Part shown: piece by piece, positions 13,949-27,877 of the stretch
How the letters are laid out: each line of letters begins with the position of its first letter
How positions within the stretch are numbered: the first letter of the stretch is position 1
Source of the DNA: Mansonella perstans
Taxonomy: Eukaryota; Nematoda; Chromadorea; Rhabditida; Onchocercidae
Direction of reading: 5' to 3'
Assembly (NCBI GenBank): GCA_037074765.1
Contig: JBAMDO010000203.1
Location: forward strand, 35,461 to 99,460
Length of the DNA stretch: 64,000 nucleotides
Translations under genes and position numbers: made by a program
The notes under the pieces: model-generated
Seen by the model: the letters and a program-made list of their open reading frames with translations, nothing else
Databases searched by the model: none
What the model was told of the DNA's origin: nothing

Positions 13949-15544
13949 CTTGAAAAATTAATAGCTTCCTTCGGTCAATCATCACAGATCAAAAAAAAAA
14001 TCGTTTTTTTGCAAAAGTTTTGAAATCCTATCTCACATGTTTAGTTTTGCTTTTTATGTTATTCAAGTATAATTAGTCAAGTACAATTGGCTTTTTTCAT
14101 TATTACATTAAAATGCAAAGACCAATCATAAAAATGTCATCTATATTTATTTGTAAAGATTGAAATTTGAGTATTTTTTTTTTTTAATTTAATTTTAATC
14201 AATGGCCGCTTTGACAGAATACAAGTTGCCACTTATCATCATGTTGAAATATGCCTATTCAAATGACACACGTGACATTGCCGGCTCATTCTTTCTATTG
14301 CACTAGAAAAAAGCCTTAATTTATACAACTAATTCGTTTTTCTTTAAACTTTAGAAGTTTGTTTTCAGCATTAAACAAAAGTACCGATAATATTTTGCTA
14401 TTTTTTTAACTTCGATAAAAATCAAAATTAAACATAAAATGAATCATTCAACGAAACTGTTCAATAATTGTAAATGTATAAGGTTGAAATGAACGTATTT
14501 AGCGTTGTTTAATCATTCAATTGTCACCAAAAATTTGCTATCAAAAAGTAATCAAGCATTTTCTGCAACAGTAATCAAGCAAAATAATTTTTTTTGCTCG
14601 CAAAGTTTGCTCACTCATCCACAATGTGGAAAAAATGTTCTTATGTGCTTGGATTTATCATTCAATTTGAAGAAACTGAAGTAAGGAAGATCTAAACTTA
14701 ACTGCTAAAAAATATACAAGTGATAAATAACTGAGGAACCTGCACAGGTGTTGTTGGTGATGATAAGATGATAATCCAAGTGCTTATCACTATTGATAAT
14801 AGGAAAGGACGGCAAAAAGAATCTATTGACCAGCAACAAAAATATTCCTTCATAACTGAACCGTTCGATTTTGATAATAGCCGAAATATTCTTTCTCAAC
14901 AAATCATCACCTTATCAGTGAAAAGCGGCAATAGTTTAATGATCATTGCCATTGAAGGAATGATGATGCTTAATAAAAATGTTAAAATACGTATGTTTCC
15001 GCCGCAAACAAAATGAAATATACATCTGAAATTTTTACAATTGGAAAAAACGAAAATTAAAAAATTCATCCGAAATGGAATCTGATTTTATACAAAACTT
15101 ATAAATATAAAATTATAGTTAGAAAAAGTTGACAAATTTCAATTCGTCGGTCATTTTAACAAATTCAAAATTTATCGTTAGTAGTAGTACTCTTCGCTGT
15201 AGTAAAAATAAATAGGAAGTGGGTGTAAAAAACGAAAAAACTGTAGTTTTTAAAATCTTTCAAATTTCTCAATTTTGATCAAAATCCTCACTTATTCGAG
15301 CAAACATAAAAGTTTTTTTTGCAATAGTGATGGCTTTTTTTTGTGAAATAATTTGTGAGATAGCAAAAATCATTTTTTAATCTTTCGTACAACTAAATGA
15401 ATCTTTTTGCCTTCTTAGGATGATAGAAGAATTATTAGAATTTACTTTTAAGGATTTTCAAATTTCCGCAATTTTATTTTATCGGACATTGTTTGCTTTA
15501 AAAGAAAGAGATAAAAAAATTAAGTTAGTTTTGAGATCTATCGA

Positions 15545-15665
15545 ACTGTAGTAGCAATTTGGCGGATGCAACGGAATGAATCGCTTCTCCGCATTATTAA
15601 TAGATTCGATCCAATCAGCGTCATATGTTGACGGCGGAAAACTGCTATCACGAAATAATGCAAGT
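15545..15665. other. Coding-like island, strand and gene unresolved
   Basis: This short stretch has visibly higher GC than its surroundings and stays open in more than one frame on both strands. The minus-strand reading includes 'PPSTYDADWIESINNAEKRF' and meets a possible GT donor near 15556. The plus-strand reading includes 'GGCNGMNRFSALLIDSIQ' and meets a GTAATA donor near 15663. No partner exon in compatible phase was found, so it may be an isolated exon or a remnant. I do not recognise the protein family. Confidence 0.25.
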
Positions 15666-16290
15666 AATATTAATTGAAAGTGTTACATAGTTTGATTATT
15701 TTATTTGTTCTTTTTTCTTTTACCAACTAAAAGTAATCTGATCAAAAATCTTTTCAATTTTTTATTTTTAAATTTTTCATTTCATTTAAGGATTTAAATA
15801 AAAAATCTATTGCTTAGAATATGCATTATTTTTATTTGTTATGAATTTTATATTACTTTGACTGTTAGGAAAAGAATTAACAAAGAAACTAAGTAAAATA
15901 TATTTCCTACTATACAAAACTGAATTTTTCTCCATTAATCTTCAAAAAAAAAAATTCCAAATTAAATACTTTTAATACTTTAGCTGTTAAGCGTTCTGAC
16001 TTGAGTAAATATTTAATTAATTGCTGCATCCATCCTTTTGCTAACAACTTTTTACATCTATTTGCAATTTAGTAAAGCTTTCAACTGACTGCCAATGAAA
16101 ATACACATCACCACCGTTTTAACTAATATGAAACAAATTTAATGGCCAGAATTAAAATTAAGGTTAAAATAAAATTCAAAAAGTAAAATTAGAGATATGA
16201 AATTCAAAATTTGAAAAAAGCAGAAAACAAAATTGCACATTTATTTTCATTCAAGTCTAAAATCATTTTTTGTCACGATTATTTGTCACA

Positions 16291-16386
16291 TTAAAACGGC
16301 GTCATACGGTCGCCTGATTTGACATATCTAGTAGAAGAGGATGAATTGGCACCGCTATCATAAACCTCAATCAATGATCCATCAGT
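16291..16386 (-). pseudogene. Orphan terminal-exon-like fragment
   Basis: The minus strand has an open frame with coding-like composition ending in TAA at 16293-16291. It includes 'DGSLIEVYDSGANSSSS' and a C-terminal 'YVKSGDRMTPF'. The frame opens at about 16386 and is closed by a stop just upstream. No AG acceptor lies inside the open part; the dinucleotide where an acceptor would be expected is TG. It therefore looks like the last exon of a decayed or mis-assembled gene. The product is not recognised. Confidence 0.25.
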
Positions 16387-19300
16387 AATTTAAGGGTTTG
16401 GAATTAAAATTGCTCGTGAGAAATCCAATAAATATTTCAGTTATTATTTTATACAAGGAAAAGCTTTTTTAAGATCTCTTTTTATTTAAAATGCTAATGA
16501 TATTATTGTAAATGTGACATAAATTTTTTGAGTCTTAAATTAAACTTTAAATCAAAAGGTCAAAAGGTCAGACGAGTTTATTTATGTACGTGTATTTAGA
16601 ACTTTTATGTTATAATTAGTTTGCCATTTTTTATTTCGAGGATGGAAGAAATGAACAGTCATGAAGAAAATAATGGACATTTTGCTTAATTTGTTTCATT
16701 TTCTGTGCCTGAATAGGCTGAATTGTACGTGAACAGACTTATATAATTTCATGCAATTATATAGGTGAATTGATATTTGATATTTGTAGTACAGCACGGT
16801 GTCAAGGATTAGAAGTCTCGCAGACAAAGCGATCGGCAACGCTTAACAATTGAATTCAAATTGATCAGAAGCATTTGCCAATTAAATTCATAAAATTTTA
16901 AGTCTTTAAGGATCCAGAAAATTATCTAGTAAACATAATATCACTGTGATAAAGTAAGTACTATTTATCTTTTTTAATGAAAAACTCGAAAATTCAAAAT
17001 TACCGAATACAATATCGATCTGCTTAAAACGATCTGATTCAAAAATCACAGCGTAATTGTCAAATCAAATTTTTTTATCTTCTGTAAGCATATAATGAAC
17101 AGAAAAATGCATTGAGAAAAGTTGGAAAAAGTTTGAACAGCGACTTTTCTCCACCTTTTATTATCCTCGTTGAAAAATTAAAAAAAAACAGGTGAGTGCA
17201 AGTAATTCACTTTCCAATACCCTTGAAAAAAGTTGAACAAAATTCATTTCATTTCATTAAAGCGCAATTTATTCATTATTTACATAATGTTGGTTAATCT
17301 GAAAAGTCGTTGAATTATCAAATTTTTGTGAGGAAAAAGTTTAAAATTGTATTTCATTTTATTTCAATTTTTTATTGTTCATAAGAAACCGAGATGATTA
17401 ATCAAATTATTGCCTACTTTTTTTTCAAATATATAATTACATAATTTATTACATTGCCATAAAATTCCGTTGAACTTAAAATTGTATAACAAGTAGTTAG
17501 ACTATATTAGAATGAAGATAAGGTATAGGTTTTAGATAATTTAAGCAATTTTTAAATCTTCTAAAATTTTGATTCTTCTATTGAGAAGTGAAGTATTCGC
17601 TGAATATTAAAATTAACCGTTTTAAAAGCGATAATTTGCCTGCTCAATCGGAAAAACGATTTAAATAATAACAGCTATCTTTAGACTAATTATCTATTGG
17701 ATGAATGGCTTTCAGTCTTTTTTGGGAACTTTGGGAACTAATTAATTTAGAGATTAATTGGAACAGATTAAATTCATGACGTAGATCAAGTAGTGATAAT
17801 CTTATTGAGTTTTGAGAAATAAAGTCATTTTATGTTATCAAGTAAAAAAAAATAAAAGTCATATCAAATTATCAGATTTTTTGTTAAATGTTTATTTTGT
17901 GTTTGAAAAATGCATTGAAAATATTTTCTCCCTTTTTAAATTAATACACAAATGATTGAAAATTACCCAAATTACAAAATGAATTTTTCCGAAATTCTAT
18001 TTGATTAAAATATTTTTTCTTTATAACAAAGTAGGATGTTGCAAATATAATTTTTTGCATAGTATAAAATATGCATATTTATTTCAACTAGAAAATTAAA
18101 CTCTTAGAACAGAGAGCGATGGAAATGAAAGTAAAGATTTACTGACAAAAATTTTCGAAGAAATACAGTAAAGGTACTATGTTTAACAAATAAAATCATT
18201 AATTGCTCTCTTCAAACATCATGACAAAAAACGCTCTTTTTCTTAAATAGCAAGGAATAAGCAAAATATCCCGGTGGAAGAAGAAATGAAATGTTAAGGA
18301 AAAAATTTTCAAAATTTGTTATTTAACTTTGAAAAAAATTTCATATAAATTGTAATAATAAAAAATGAATTTAGGTCTAATGTTGTTGTTTGTTTGTTAT
18401 TAGTATGTCTTAAAAGATTTTGATTAGTAAATCTTATAACTTGAAATTATTAATTTTTCAAATAGTCGTATAACGGATTACTGATGAATTTTTTGAAATT
18501 TATTGTCCATTTTTTTATAAAAATATTTTTTCGATAATATTGATATTGCTTGACTTCTTTAAATTAACTAAAAAATTAATTAATTTTCTGGTAAAGAGGA
18601 TAATTGACCAGCTTAATGAATGTCGTAGTGTTTGTTACAATTTTTGGTCAATTTTTTTTTCGTTTATTTAATCAAATTCCATGTCATCAATTTGCTGAAA
18701 TTCATTCAGGTTACGCGAAGTAGGCAAAATATAAAAATGGTGAAAGAAATGAAAGATTAAAAAGCGGCGCTGATTTTAAAGTATGAACGTTAATGAGATG
18801 TAAAAAAGTTTCTTATTATCTTTTACTTCTAATATTCGGTGGAAACTTGATATTGTATCACATATATGGCAAAACATAATTCGGTGCTATTTGATTTGTT
18901 ACGGAAAAGAAGGAAGAAATCTTGATTAAGTTGGAAAAATAAGTACAATTCTTTTTTTTACAAGAACCGATGAAATTATCAAACTTCTGATCTAAAATTG
19001 ATGAAATTTTCCCTAAATAGTTCGAAAACATTATTTTTCAATTCTGTAAAATAATATGCTTTGTCATAATTTTAGTTTCCTTATCTGCTAATAGTAATCC
19101 AGTGATTATCTTCCATGTTATTTCAGATCTTAGTCCAAAATTTTGATTGAAATAATTCTGATTATTAGTTAAAAATTAGATTTGAAATTTTTATTTAAAG
19201 CATGAAATGTCCATCACTGAATCGTATCGCTGTAAAATTATGTATGGATTTTTAATATTTCATTCATACAAAATATGAATGAAATGCTTTTTGCGGACGA

Positions 19301-22264
19301 AAAAAGTTTTCTTTACTTATCTTAAAAAAACTAAAGTAAATTTGAAGTGTTGAAGGTTGAGAAAGAAAAAAGATTAAAGTGAGTAAAGTGTGAATTTAGT
19401 TAGAAAACTTTGGATATTGGGTTAAGTATTGAAGTTTTTTGACGCAGCAAAGTACAATCATTTGAACTTACTGATTCACTAATAATATTATTAATCAAAT
19501 AGAATACTCAAGGAAGGATTGAGTTTCTTTGAGCTTAGAAGATAGATACGTGGTGTTTTTTTCAGCTTGTTTGAATTCACCAAAGACCTTCAATTCTGTC
19601 GGAAACTGAATTGTTATTAATAACTTGATCTAACGTATACCTTATGGGGAGACCGGATGAATATCCAAGTCATTTTAATATAATTTATGTGTTTCGACCT
19701 CGCCATTGAGCTTATTTCTTGTTAATAAGATGTCTAAGTTGTATTCTATTAATATAAATAACGTAAGAAGTAAGTAAACAGAGTTAAATTTACATTTAGT
19801 CTCTATTAAATATTGTAAAATGCCTAGCTGAAAATCTACTGCATATTCATATAAAATTAACAATTAACATAAATGGTACATGAAATTAAATTGAAATTCA
19901 GTCTCTTATGAAAATAACCAGCAATTAATGCACTATTAATTGCTACTGGTATTACATCACTGCAGCTCCTACAGTAATTAATAACATAATTTATCGTTAT
20001 TATATATATATATATATAATGGTTAGATTGATTTATTAGCCAAAACTATTTTTGGCGTTTAGTTTTGGCTTAAAAGTATTGGCATTGTTACACAAATCCA
20101 TAAAATTTAATTTATTGTTCTTGCTAATTTTATTTTTGTGTTCAAAACAGTAAAACAATTAATTATATCGATTATATATTTGTCATTTGCTCATTTTTGT
20201 CAATAGATAACAGCAAAAAAAATTATGGCATAGTGAATATAATTTAAATTTTAGATTGGTAATGTCAATCTAATAATGAGTGATTTATTTTTAAATTTGA
20301 TTCACTCTTTTAAATTTTTTCACACTTTATTTTTGAAAAAAATCAGAAATATCTTCGATTAAAAATTATTCCAGACATTTTACACTGTGCTCAAGAAATG
20401 TTCTGTATCTAATTTCAAAATTAGAGAAAAAAAAAGGAAATTAATTTCACCAATTTTCGAATTTAAAGCAAAATATTGTCTTATGTCTACCCGTTATCTC
20501 AACACAATTTTAAAAAAAGAGAGAAAGCTTAAGGTACCAAGATTTATGAACAAAATTTGAGTGATGTGATCAACTGACCCTGAGAAAGCACCAAACATTC
20601 AGTTTTTCAGTTCAAGCAAACCTTGAGTGAACCGAAGATATAGGTCAAAATAGTACAAAATAGAAAATCATATTGAAAAAGAGGAAATATAAAAAAGAAT
20701 GAGCGATTTTAAATTCATCAATCGTAAGACGACTATTTGCCGTCAAAGGTCATGTGAAAAATGATGAAATATGCTGAAAGATCAACGGTCGATTTGAATA
20801 TATTTGAACAAACTAATTATCAAAAGACAATTTAAATAAAAAAAGGGAACTAAAAGGAAGAAAAAATGCTAAAAATCCGAAAAAGTTCAAAAAATTTTCA
20901 TCAGTCTATTTTCTAAATGGAAATTGAAAATGAACGATTTTTGAATTTTATATAAGAAAAAACTGAGAAAAATGGAGGAAGAAAATACTTAAAAAAACTT
21001 TAAAAATAACGATCCATTTTTCATTATTATCATCGTTGTTGTTTTTGAAGCCTTAGTGGAAAAAAAGCATTCCGGAAAAAATCGCTTCACATCAATATGA
21101 TGGATATTTAATCGTATTGGAAACGATAGAGTAATATAAACTGTTGCATCACTATAGTACTATTTGTATTTGCTAATACCAAAATTTTCGCGGTTTGATT
21201 GATGAAATGACAACCATTGAATGTCATATCAAATTGAGAACCTCCAACAGATACGGTTTCTTTCATGTTAAAGCAATTCATCTTATGTTTAAAATGTTTT
21301 AAAGTTTCACATGCAAATTTGTAACAATATTACAAGAATTTTCGTCTCAAATGTAACTTTAATAAATGATTCAATTTTTCGAAACAAAAATCGACTCTAG
21401 ATTATTAAATTTTGTAACTTATTATTTACAACGCTGTTTAAATTTGATTATCAAATTAAAGCATATTTAATACATTGCAGAATGGAACTTCATTAGGAAT
21501 CTATGGAAGTTCACTGCAGCTTTAGATCGATGTAATGTTCAAAGTTCAAAAAAATTGTCACATTAACAGTTGACAGATGTGAACAAAACACATTCAACAT
21601 TGATAAGTGATAAAGTGTAAACAATTCTTTCTAATATTATCAGTAACAGTATGATAGCTTGTGAAAAGGAATTATATTTATATATTAAGTCAAACAAAAT
21701 TTGATTTACACTTACAAAAAAAAAATTAGAATTCGAAATTATTTATAGACTTCTAATTTTGAAATTCTAACTAAATACTTCCACGCTCAAAAAAACTTTT
21801 CTTTCATGCTCAAAAAAAACTTTTTTCATCTGAGAAAATGCGGCAAATTTGAAATTTTGAAAATTTATTGAAATTAAATTCAATTTTTATGCAAATTAAA
21901 TCACCTACCTATATATTACATGCGGAAAATATAAATGATGCGCTGGAATGAGATAAAATTTATTCGCTTAGTAGTTTCGTAAGGTCGCGACTGGATTATT
22001 TTTATTTTTTTACCTAGACAATTTACATAAATTTAATTTTATTGATAAAATAAGGAGATTTTACAAGCTTCTCTAAATGGTAGAATGGGTAAATTGAGCG
22101 TTTCAGCTTTTGATCTTTCCGTGTTACTTGATCATTTGGTAAGTAAGCAAGAAGGCATGATAAACTAATATATCACAACATAGGAAATTATCTTAAATAA
22201 AAAATAAGTTTAAAAAAGAACCAACGAATTAGTTTGGCTGATTATTTCATCATTGTGTTAAATT

Positions 22265-22278
22265 TTTTTTTTTTGCAG
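22265..22278 (+). promoter_or_regulatory. Probable SL trans-splice acceptor of phosphatase gene
   Basis: A run of 12 or more T followed by GCAG ends at 22278, 57 nt before the phosphatase ATG. No upstream donor or coding exon was found, so the strong acceptor is best explained as the site where the spliced leader is added. This is an inference from nematode gene structure. Confidence 0.55.
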
Positions 22279-22335
22279 GAAAATTCACAATTTTAATTAA
22301 CTGTTTCACAAAACAATCGTTAAAAAAAGGAAAAA

Positions 22336-25300
22336 ATGCTGAGTGATAATGAAGTAACACAGAGAACTGAAATTGAGGAATCACGAGTTAGTGTCTAAAT
22401 ATCTGCAGTTGAAGCTCATCTTTTAAAATATCCATATAAGATCTGGCGTGTTGAGGTACGTCGTAAATAAGCAGTTACAATTAGACAAATAATACTTCTC
22501 ATAAAAGGTAGGAAAATAAGCTTCGAGTTTATAGCCAGGACGAAATAAAATTTACTCTTTAGCCAAGCATAATTTAATGCTTTTGTTTTTATATGCATTT
22601 ATTTGTAGATTTTCCTGTAATTCTTTTTTTTAAATGAATTTTTTTCTAATCGTTCAAATTTTTCCTTTCATGATTACAACAACTTAAAAATAATAGAAAT
22701 TATTTGCACACTATTTGCATATTCTTTGTGAATGTGAAATTTTTCAAGTTTCAACTGTAAATGAATTGGTTCGTGATCTTGAAAAAACAAAAAGTTATAC
22801 GTTATCGAAAATACTGTAACCATCGTAATGCTTTTGTATCAATAAATTTTGCAATTTTATAGTTTCATTCCATATTTTATGAAAATTTTCTCAAAGTTTG
22901 TTTGCTTTTCAGAGAGCTCTTAAACGAAAGAAAGGTAAAGTGACAAAAGAAATTAATAAACCGAAGACGATAAGACAAGTCGAGAAAAAGGTTTTTAATC
23001 ATTTTACTTACTTAATTGTTAAATTTATCTCTTATTATTGAAAAAAATTATTAATCTTGTTAAAGCTCTATATTTGTTTTTAAAACTTTATTAAATTAAT
23101 AATACATTTCTTTCACTGACGCTCTCTTTCTCTATTGCTCTTCTTCAGTTGGTATTACGAGAATTAATCAAGAAGCATCTTTTGGCTGGTTCAACTCGAA
23201 TGGATTATGATTTGCCAGATTTACATCAGTTACTAACAATGGCAAAAGCATCATTTCAAAAGTCACCAACCTTAGTGGAAGTACCATGTCCTGTTAATAT
23301 TTGTGGTGATATTCACGGACAATACGGTGATCTGATGCGTATTTTTGCTGTAAGTGCTACTTTAAGTTATCTTTTTTTTCTTCAAGTTACATAAATTATT
23401 ATTTTAATTTCACTAAAAAAAAGTTTCAAACCAAAATTTAGCTTAGTTTCATGCATTATAAAATAATTTGACACAGAATTTGTATTTGTTTGCTAGGAAT
23501 TGAGAATTCATTTTTCTGTTTTTCTGTAAAATTAGAACTTAGATATACCAATCGTTACTAGAATCACTGAGAGATTTCACGCTAGAATTTTAAACTAAAT
23601 TGCTTCGCAGTGCTATTCCGAAAATAAAAACTTTACATTCAGTTCATTTGCTAATTTTAAACTCCCAATAAAAAGCAATGCGTAAGTATTACTTTTTCAT
23701 ATTTTTGAACCTACCAGTCAATGAATTTGAAAAATTTTTCCAATTTTCCAGGATATTTATCGAATTATTAATGTTTCTAAGAGTTTAAAACTGATTTACT
23801 TTACAGCGGCATTACGGGAGAAAAAAACTTTACACTCGGTTCATTTGCTAATTTTAAAAAGCAATGCATAAGTATAGCTTTTTCGTATTTTTGAAAATAC
23901 TATCACTGAATGTGGAAATGTTATTCCGATTTTCCATTATCTCACTATAGTTTATGAGGAAAAATCTTGTAGTAAAGCTGGAGAATGTGATATGACAAGT
24001 ACTGATGACGTTGAATTTATTTTAAATTGTTTTGAAATTGATTTGAATTTGCTTTAATTGAAATATTTCAAAGTTTAGTCATGTGGTTTACCATTCAAAG
24101 TACGATATTTATTTTTGGGTGATTATGTTGATCGTGGAAGGCATCCATTAGAAGTAATAGTACTTCTTTTGGCATGCAAAATACAATTCCCAAAATTTGT
24201 TTTTCTATTGCGTGGCAATCATGAATTATTTCATATTAATAAGTGTGTTTTTTTTAAAAACGTTCTTATAACAAACGGAAATTATCGCACTTAAATGACC
24301 TTTAACTTCCACTAATCTTTTTAAATCAAATTAAGTTATTATTAAGGCCATTAATAATTATCGAAAATAAAATATTTTTTCATTGGCAATGCATTAAAAT
24401 TAAAAATTGGATTTTTTATTTCGCCGTTTTTTGCAATAAGACTCTATACGTTTAAATAACTTTCTGGAGAATAAAAGAAGTTCGCTATAACGCTTAAGAA
24501 TGTTTTAATAGCCACAAATTAATCTCTATGTGATAAATCGTCTTACTGATTATTTAAAATTAGGACATATGGTTTCGCAGCAGAAATCAGGACCCGTTAT
24601 CGTATCCAAAATGATGCTCAGAACTTATACAATCATTTCAATGAAGTTTTCGCCGAAATGCCATTAGCGGCAATTGTTGCAGGAAAAATATTATGCATGC
24701 ATGGTGGATTGTCACCAGAATTAAATTCCTTAAATGATATCAGAAACATAAAAAGGTTCCTAAAATTCATTTTCAGAATTCTTTCATAGAACTTTACCAA
24801 ATGTTTTTCGGAGCATTCCAATATTTCAAAAAAAAGCTTTCAGAAAAAAGAAAAAAATGGCTATTTGTGATCCATGTACTAATTTTATCTATTTAAGACT
24901 AATGGATATAATTCATAATCCATATATACAAAATAATTAATAAACAATATGAATATTATTAACATTACTTTCTTTCAGGCCATTGAGAATGGTAAAAGGT
25001 TTAGCCCAGGATTTACTTTGGGCAGATCCGGAAGCGGGTGCAAAAGGTTTCCAGAAAAATGTAATTCGTGGTGTTTCTTGGGTTTTTGGTGAAAATGCTG
25101 TGCATGAAAAGATAAAACAACTTGGCATCGATATGGTCATTAGAGCACATCAAGTAATTAACTTGATTCGGAAACAAGCACATGAATTCATAAATAAAAA
25201 ATTGCTTTTCAAGTAGAATTATTTTATAGCGAAACATAACACTTGACCCTTATATCTGGCTCTTTTTCTCGGAATATCGCTGTTTATTTATTAGCAGTCT

Positions 25301-26294
25301 TTACATCTAACTAATTAATTGGATGGGTATTAGAGGGTAACTGATGTTGTTCAGATGTTGACTTAATAATTGCTTAACTTATTTCGCAAAGAAATTTCTT
25401 TTCAAATATTTCTTGCTCTTTTACTACTTACCGTTATCAGTCATCCTTTTCGTTGAATCTTGCATATTCTGGGGAATTTACCAGGTTTTCATTGTGACGA
25501 AACTTCTAATTAGACTTATTAATATAGGCTAGATTTGCTTTTTATCTGTTTATCCTCAGGAATAAGAGATTCTGAAAAAATTATACTGCCTCTAATTGTT
25601 ACTGCCCCTGATTCAGAATGAGATATTTCATTTTTTTTAATTAACCAAATTACCGTTTATGTGACTAAATAGTTATCAGATACTGGAAATGAGTGTACTC
25701 TGATTGATATATCATATCCATAAAGTCGTTGATTTACCTTACAGGTTGTCGAATTTGGATATGCATTTTTTGCAAATCGTCGACTTATAACTGTTTTCTC
25801 AGCTGCAAGATATCATGAAGATCTTTGCAATTTTGCTGCTGTTGTTGTTGTTTGTTGATTAAAATTACTTTTATATATGACAATAAAATATTTTCATTAA
25901 AATTATTTTTAATTAATCAGTTATAATAAGAATTAATGAAATATTTGCGACAAAATTATTATTTATAATAAATCAATCTATACTGAAACATAAACTATAA
26001 AAGCTTGAAATAAAATTTATAAAAGCAAAAAAAAATTGCAGCAGAAAATGACGTAAACGTAAATATTCATATAAATATTCATATTATTACCGAAAAGATA
26101 TATTTCAGCAAATATTAAAAAAGTCTGAAATGGCTGAAAAAGGAAATGAGAAAGGTTATTTATAATTTCAGGTGGATAGTCATCTGGAATTATCATTCCT
26201 GCAACTTAAACCAAGCGAATATGAACAACAACGGAAGGAGAAACTCGTTCCAACTGCAGATGTCGAAGATGATTTAGATAATGATAAAATTTAA
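22336..26294 (+). CDS. PP1-type serine/threonine protein phosphatase, divergent
   Basis: Catalytic subunit of the PPP family, which removes phosphate from Ser/Thr using two metal ions. Exons: 22336-22386, 22913-22990, 23149-23349, 24079-24242, 24564-24755, 24979-25153, 25745-25849 (donor ambiguous by whole GTT codons) and 26172-26294. All junctions are in phase, giving about 362 aa. Family signatures are all present: GDIHGQ (96-101), GDYVDRG (124-130), RGNHE (155-159), HGG (211-213) and RAHQ (284-287), so it should be an active enzyme. Similarity is closest to PP1 ('[15 protein letters not shown]', 'LLWADPEAG'). Residues 18-43 form a Lys/Arg-rich N-terminal extension. The conserved PP1 loop Ser-Ala-Pro-Asn-Tyr-Cys is changed to SAARYH (306-311) and the following segment is shorter. 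This resembles the rapidly evolving nematode PP1 paralogues often expressed in the male germ line, but expression cannot be read from sequence. An AATAAA overlaps the stop codon. Confidence 0.92.
23592..23936. repeat. Intronic direct duplication
   Basis: Inside the third phosphatase intron, a segment from about 23592 to 23752 is repeated, diverged, at about 23786-23936. Shared landmarks in order are 'aactttaca', 'gttcatttgctaatttta', 'aaaagcaatgc', 'taagtat' and 'tatttttgaa'. The offset between copies is about 200 bp. It has no coding content. Confidence 0.65.
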
Positions 26295-27877
26295 ATAAAA
26301 TTTATTAACGTGAAATTAACTGGTGATGAACTGCAATGTGACTTAGGGATAATTGCAGCAGAAATTTGCAATAGACTGATATAACTTATGATTTTCAAAA
26401 ACGCATAATTAATTAATAAATTAAAATTAACTTTGAAATACTGTGTTTGCAAGGGAAATTTTCATAGAAATTTAGCACAAATAATTAAATATGAAATGTG
26501 ATATGGTAGTATTTAAATAAATATGAATCATAACTGAAGAATTTAACCTCAGATAATTTAATAATTTAATTAAAAAAAAAACAGATAATTTAATAAAAAT
26601 GCTAAATTGATCAAGGAAAGCTTGATCAGAAAAATGAATAAGATGAAAATTGTTATTATGTTATTTCGGAATGCATACTATTCGTTTTTAGCTATGCTAA
26701 AAATCAAGTACACCGATTAAACGGTAGTCTCAACTAATTTCAATATCCGTTTCATTTACTTAGCAAAAATGAACAGGGAAAGATTTTTTACTTTGAAGAA
26801 TCAAATTTTGCATTAAATTTTAAAAATAGATGTGTCACATCCTGCTATGTCCAACATCTGATTCTTATATTGTTCCAAAAAGTTAGGCATATAGAAAATG
26901 TCCAAGCAGAAAGAAGATGATTCTAGCTTCTAGACGAATCAGTCATTTGGGAATTGCAAGAAGAAGGAACATAAGAGCATAATAAAATGAAAGTCTGCTA
27001 ATTTATATTTGAATCTATGAAAAAGTTTGGAAAATTTCTATAAATTGTAAAGCGATGGTTTGTCCCTTAATTTTAAGGAAAGAAATTCCGGAAAGAAATG
27101 ATGCGAAAACCGGCAACACTCATTTCATTTTTCATATAATCCAAGTTTTATGGTTCTTGCCAAGCATAAAATATCAGAAATGGCTTCCTTGGGATATTCT
27201 AAAATTAATTTATGAAACTAAATGAAACTAGGCAATTCCACATTCAAAAATTTCATTATTGATTTGAATTAAACATGAAAATTGCATAAAATTAGAAGAG
27301 CAATTCATGTAGGACAGAAAAATTGCCAAAATTATAACATTCGTGATAGATATTGAAGATTCTATTGTCCTATCATTCTATTGTTTTTAATTTTATTATT
27401 TCCAAGAATAAATCTAGCAGTAGAATTTGATTTTAACCATTAAAAGTAATAGAAAAAGTTAAGCTTTACTATTAGAGCTTGTTTTATGGAATATGGTAAA
27501 ATTTAATGAGTGAATGCATGTATGGCATTTACAACAGCGTCAAATGTTAATCTGAGAGAGACAAAGTTAAACAAAAAGTGAAATTTCCTCAAATCCATGC
27601 TGCAACTACTAATCTTTAAAATCTAGAAAAAGAAAACTAAAACAGTTCTTTTTTTGAATAGCTTTTTGCAAAATGCTTTCGAATTTTTCTCCTGAAAATT
27701 TTTCAGTATCTTATAAAAATTTGTTATATTGAAAAAAATCCAAAATTTTCTATGATAATAACAAAAACTTGTAGTATTCAAAGAAAAATTTTAGCAAACA
27801 TATTGAATTATGGATATTTTCAGTTGAAAAATCTGAAGAAAAAATACAGGCTGACTCATTGACACATAAAAATATCC
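26295..27877. other. Intergenic spacer between convergent genes
   Basis: AT-rich spacer between the 3' ends of the phosphatase (plus) and the AIG1-like gene (minus). It holds the untranslated 3' regions of both. No coding exon or RNA gene was seen. Confidence 0.6.

Larger units (their letters stand above)
13949..22264. other. Spacer between glypican and phosphatase genes
   Basis: AT-rich DNA of about 8 kb without a gene I can assemble. The first exon of the glypican gene should lie somewhere in the left part on the minus strand, but no signal-peptide exon with a suitable donor was identified. A (TA)n run occurs at about 20000-20018. Two short, GC-richer islands at about 15545-15665 and 16291-16386 are described separately. 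Confidence 0.5.

Noticed and set aside
14705..15016. Opposed open frames of 65 and 82 codons
   Set aside because: They overlap on opposite strands, neither has recognisable domains, and neither joins the glypican exons in phase.
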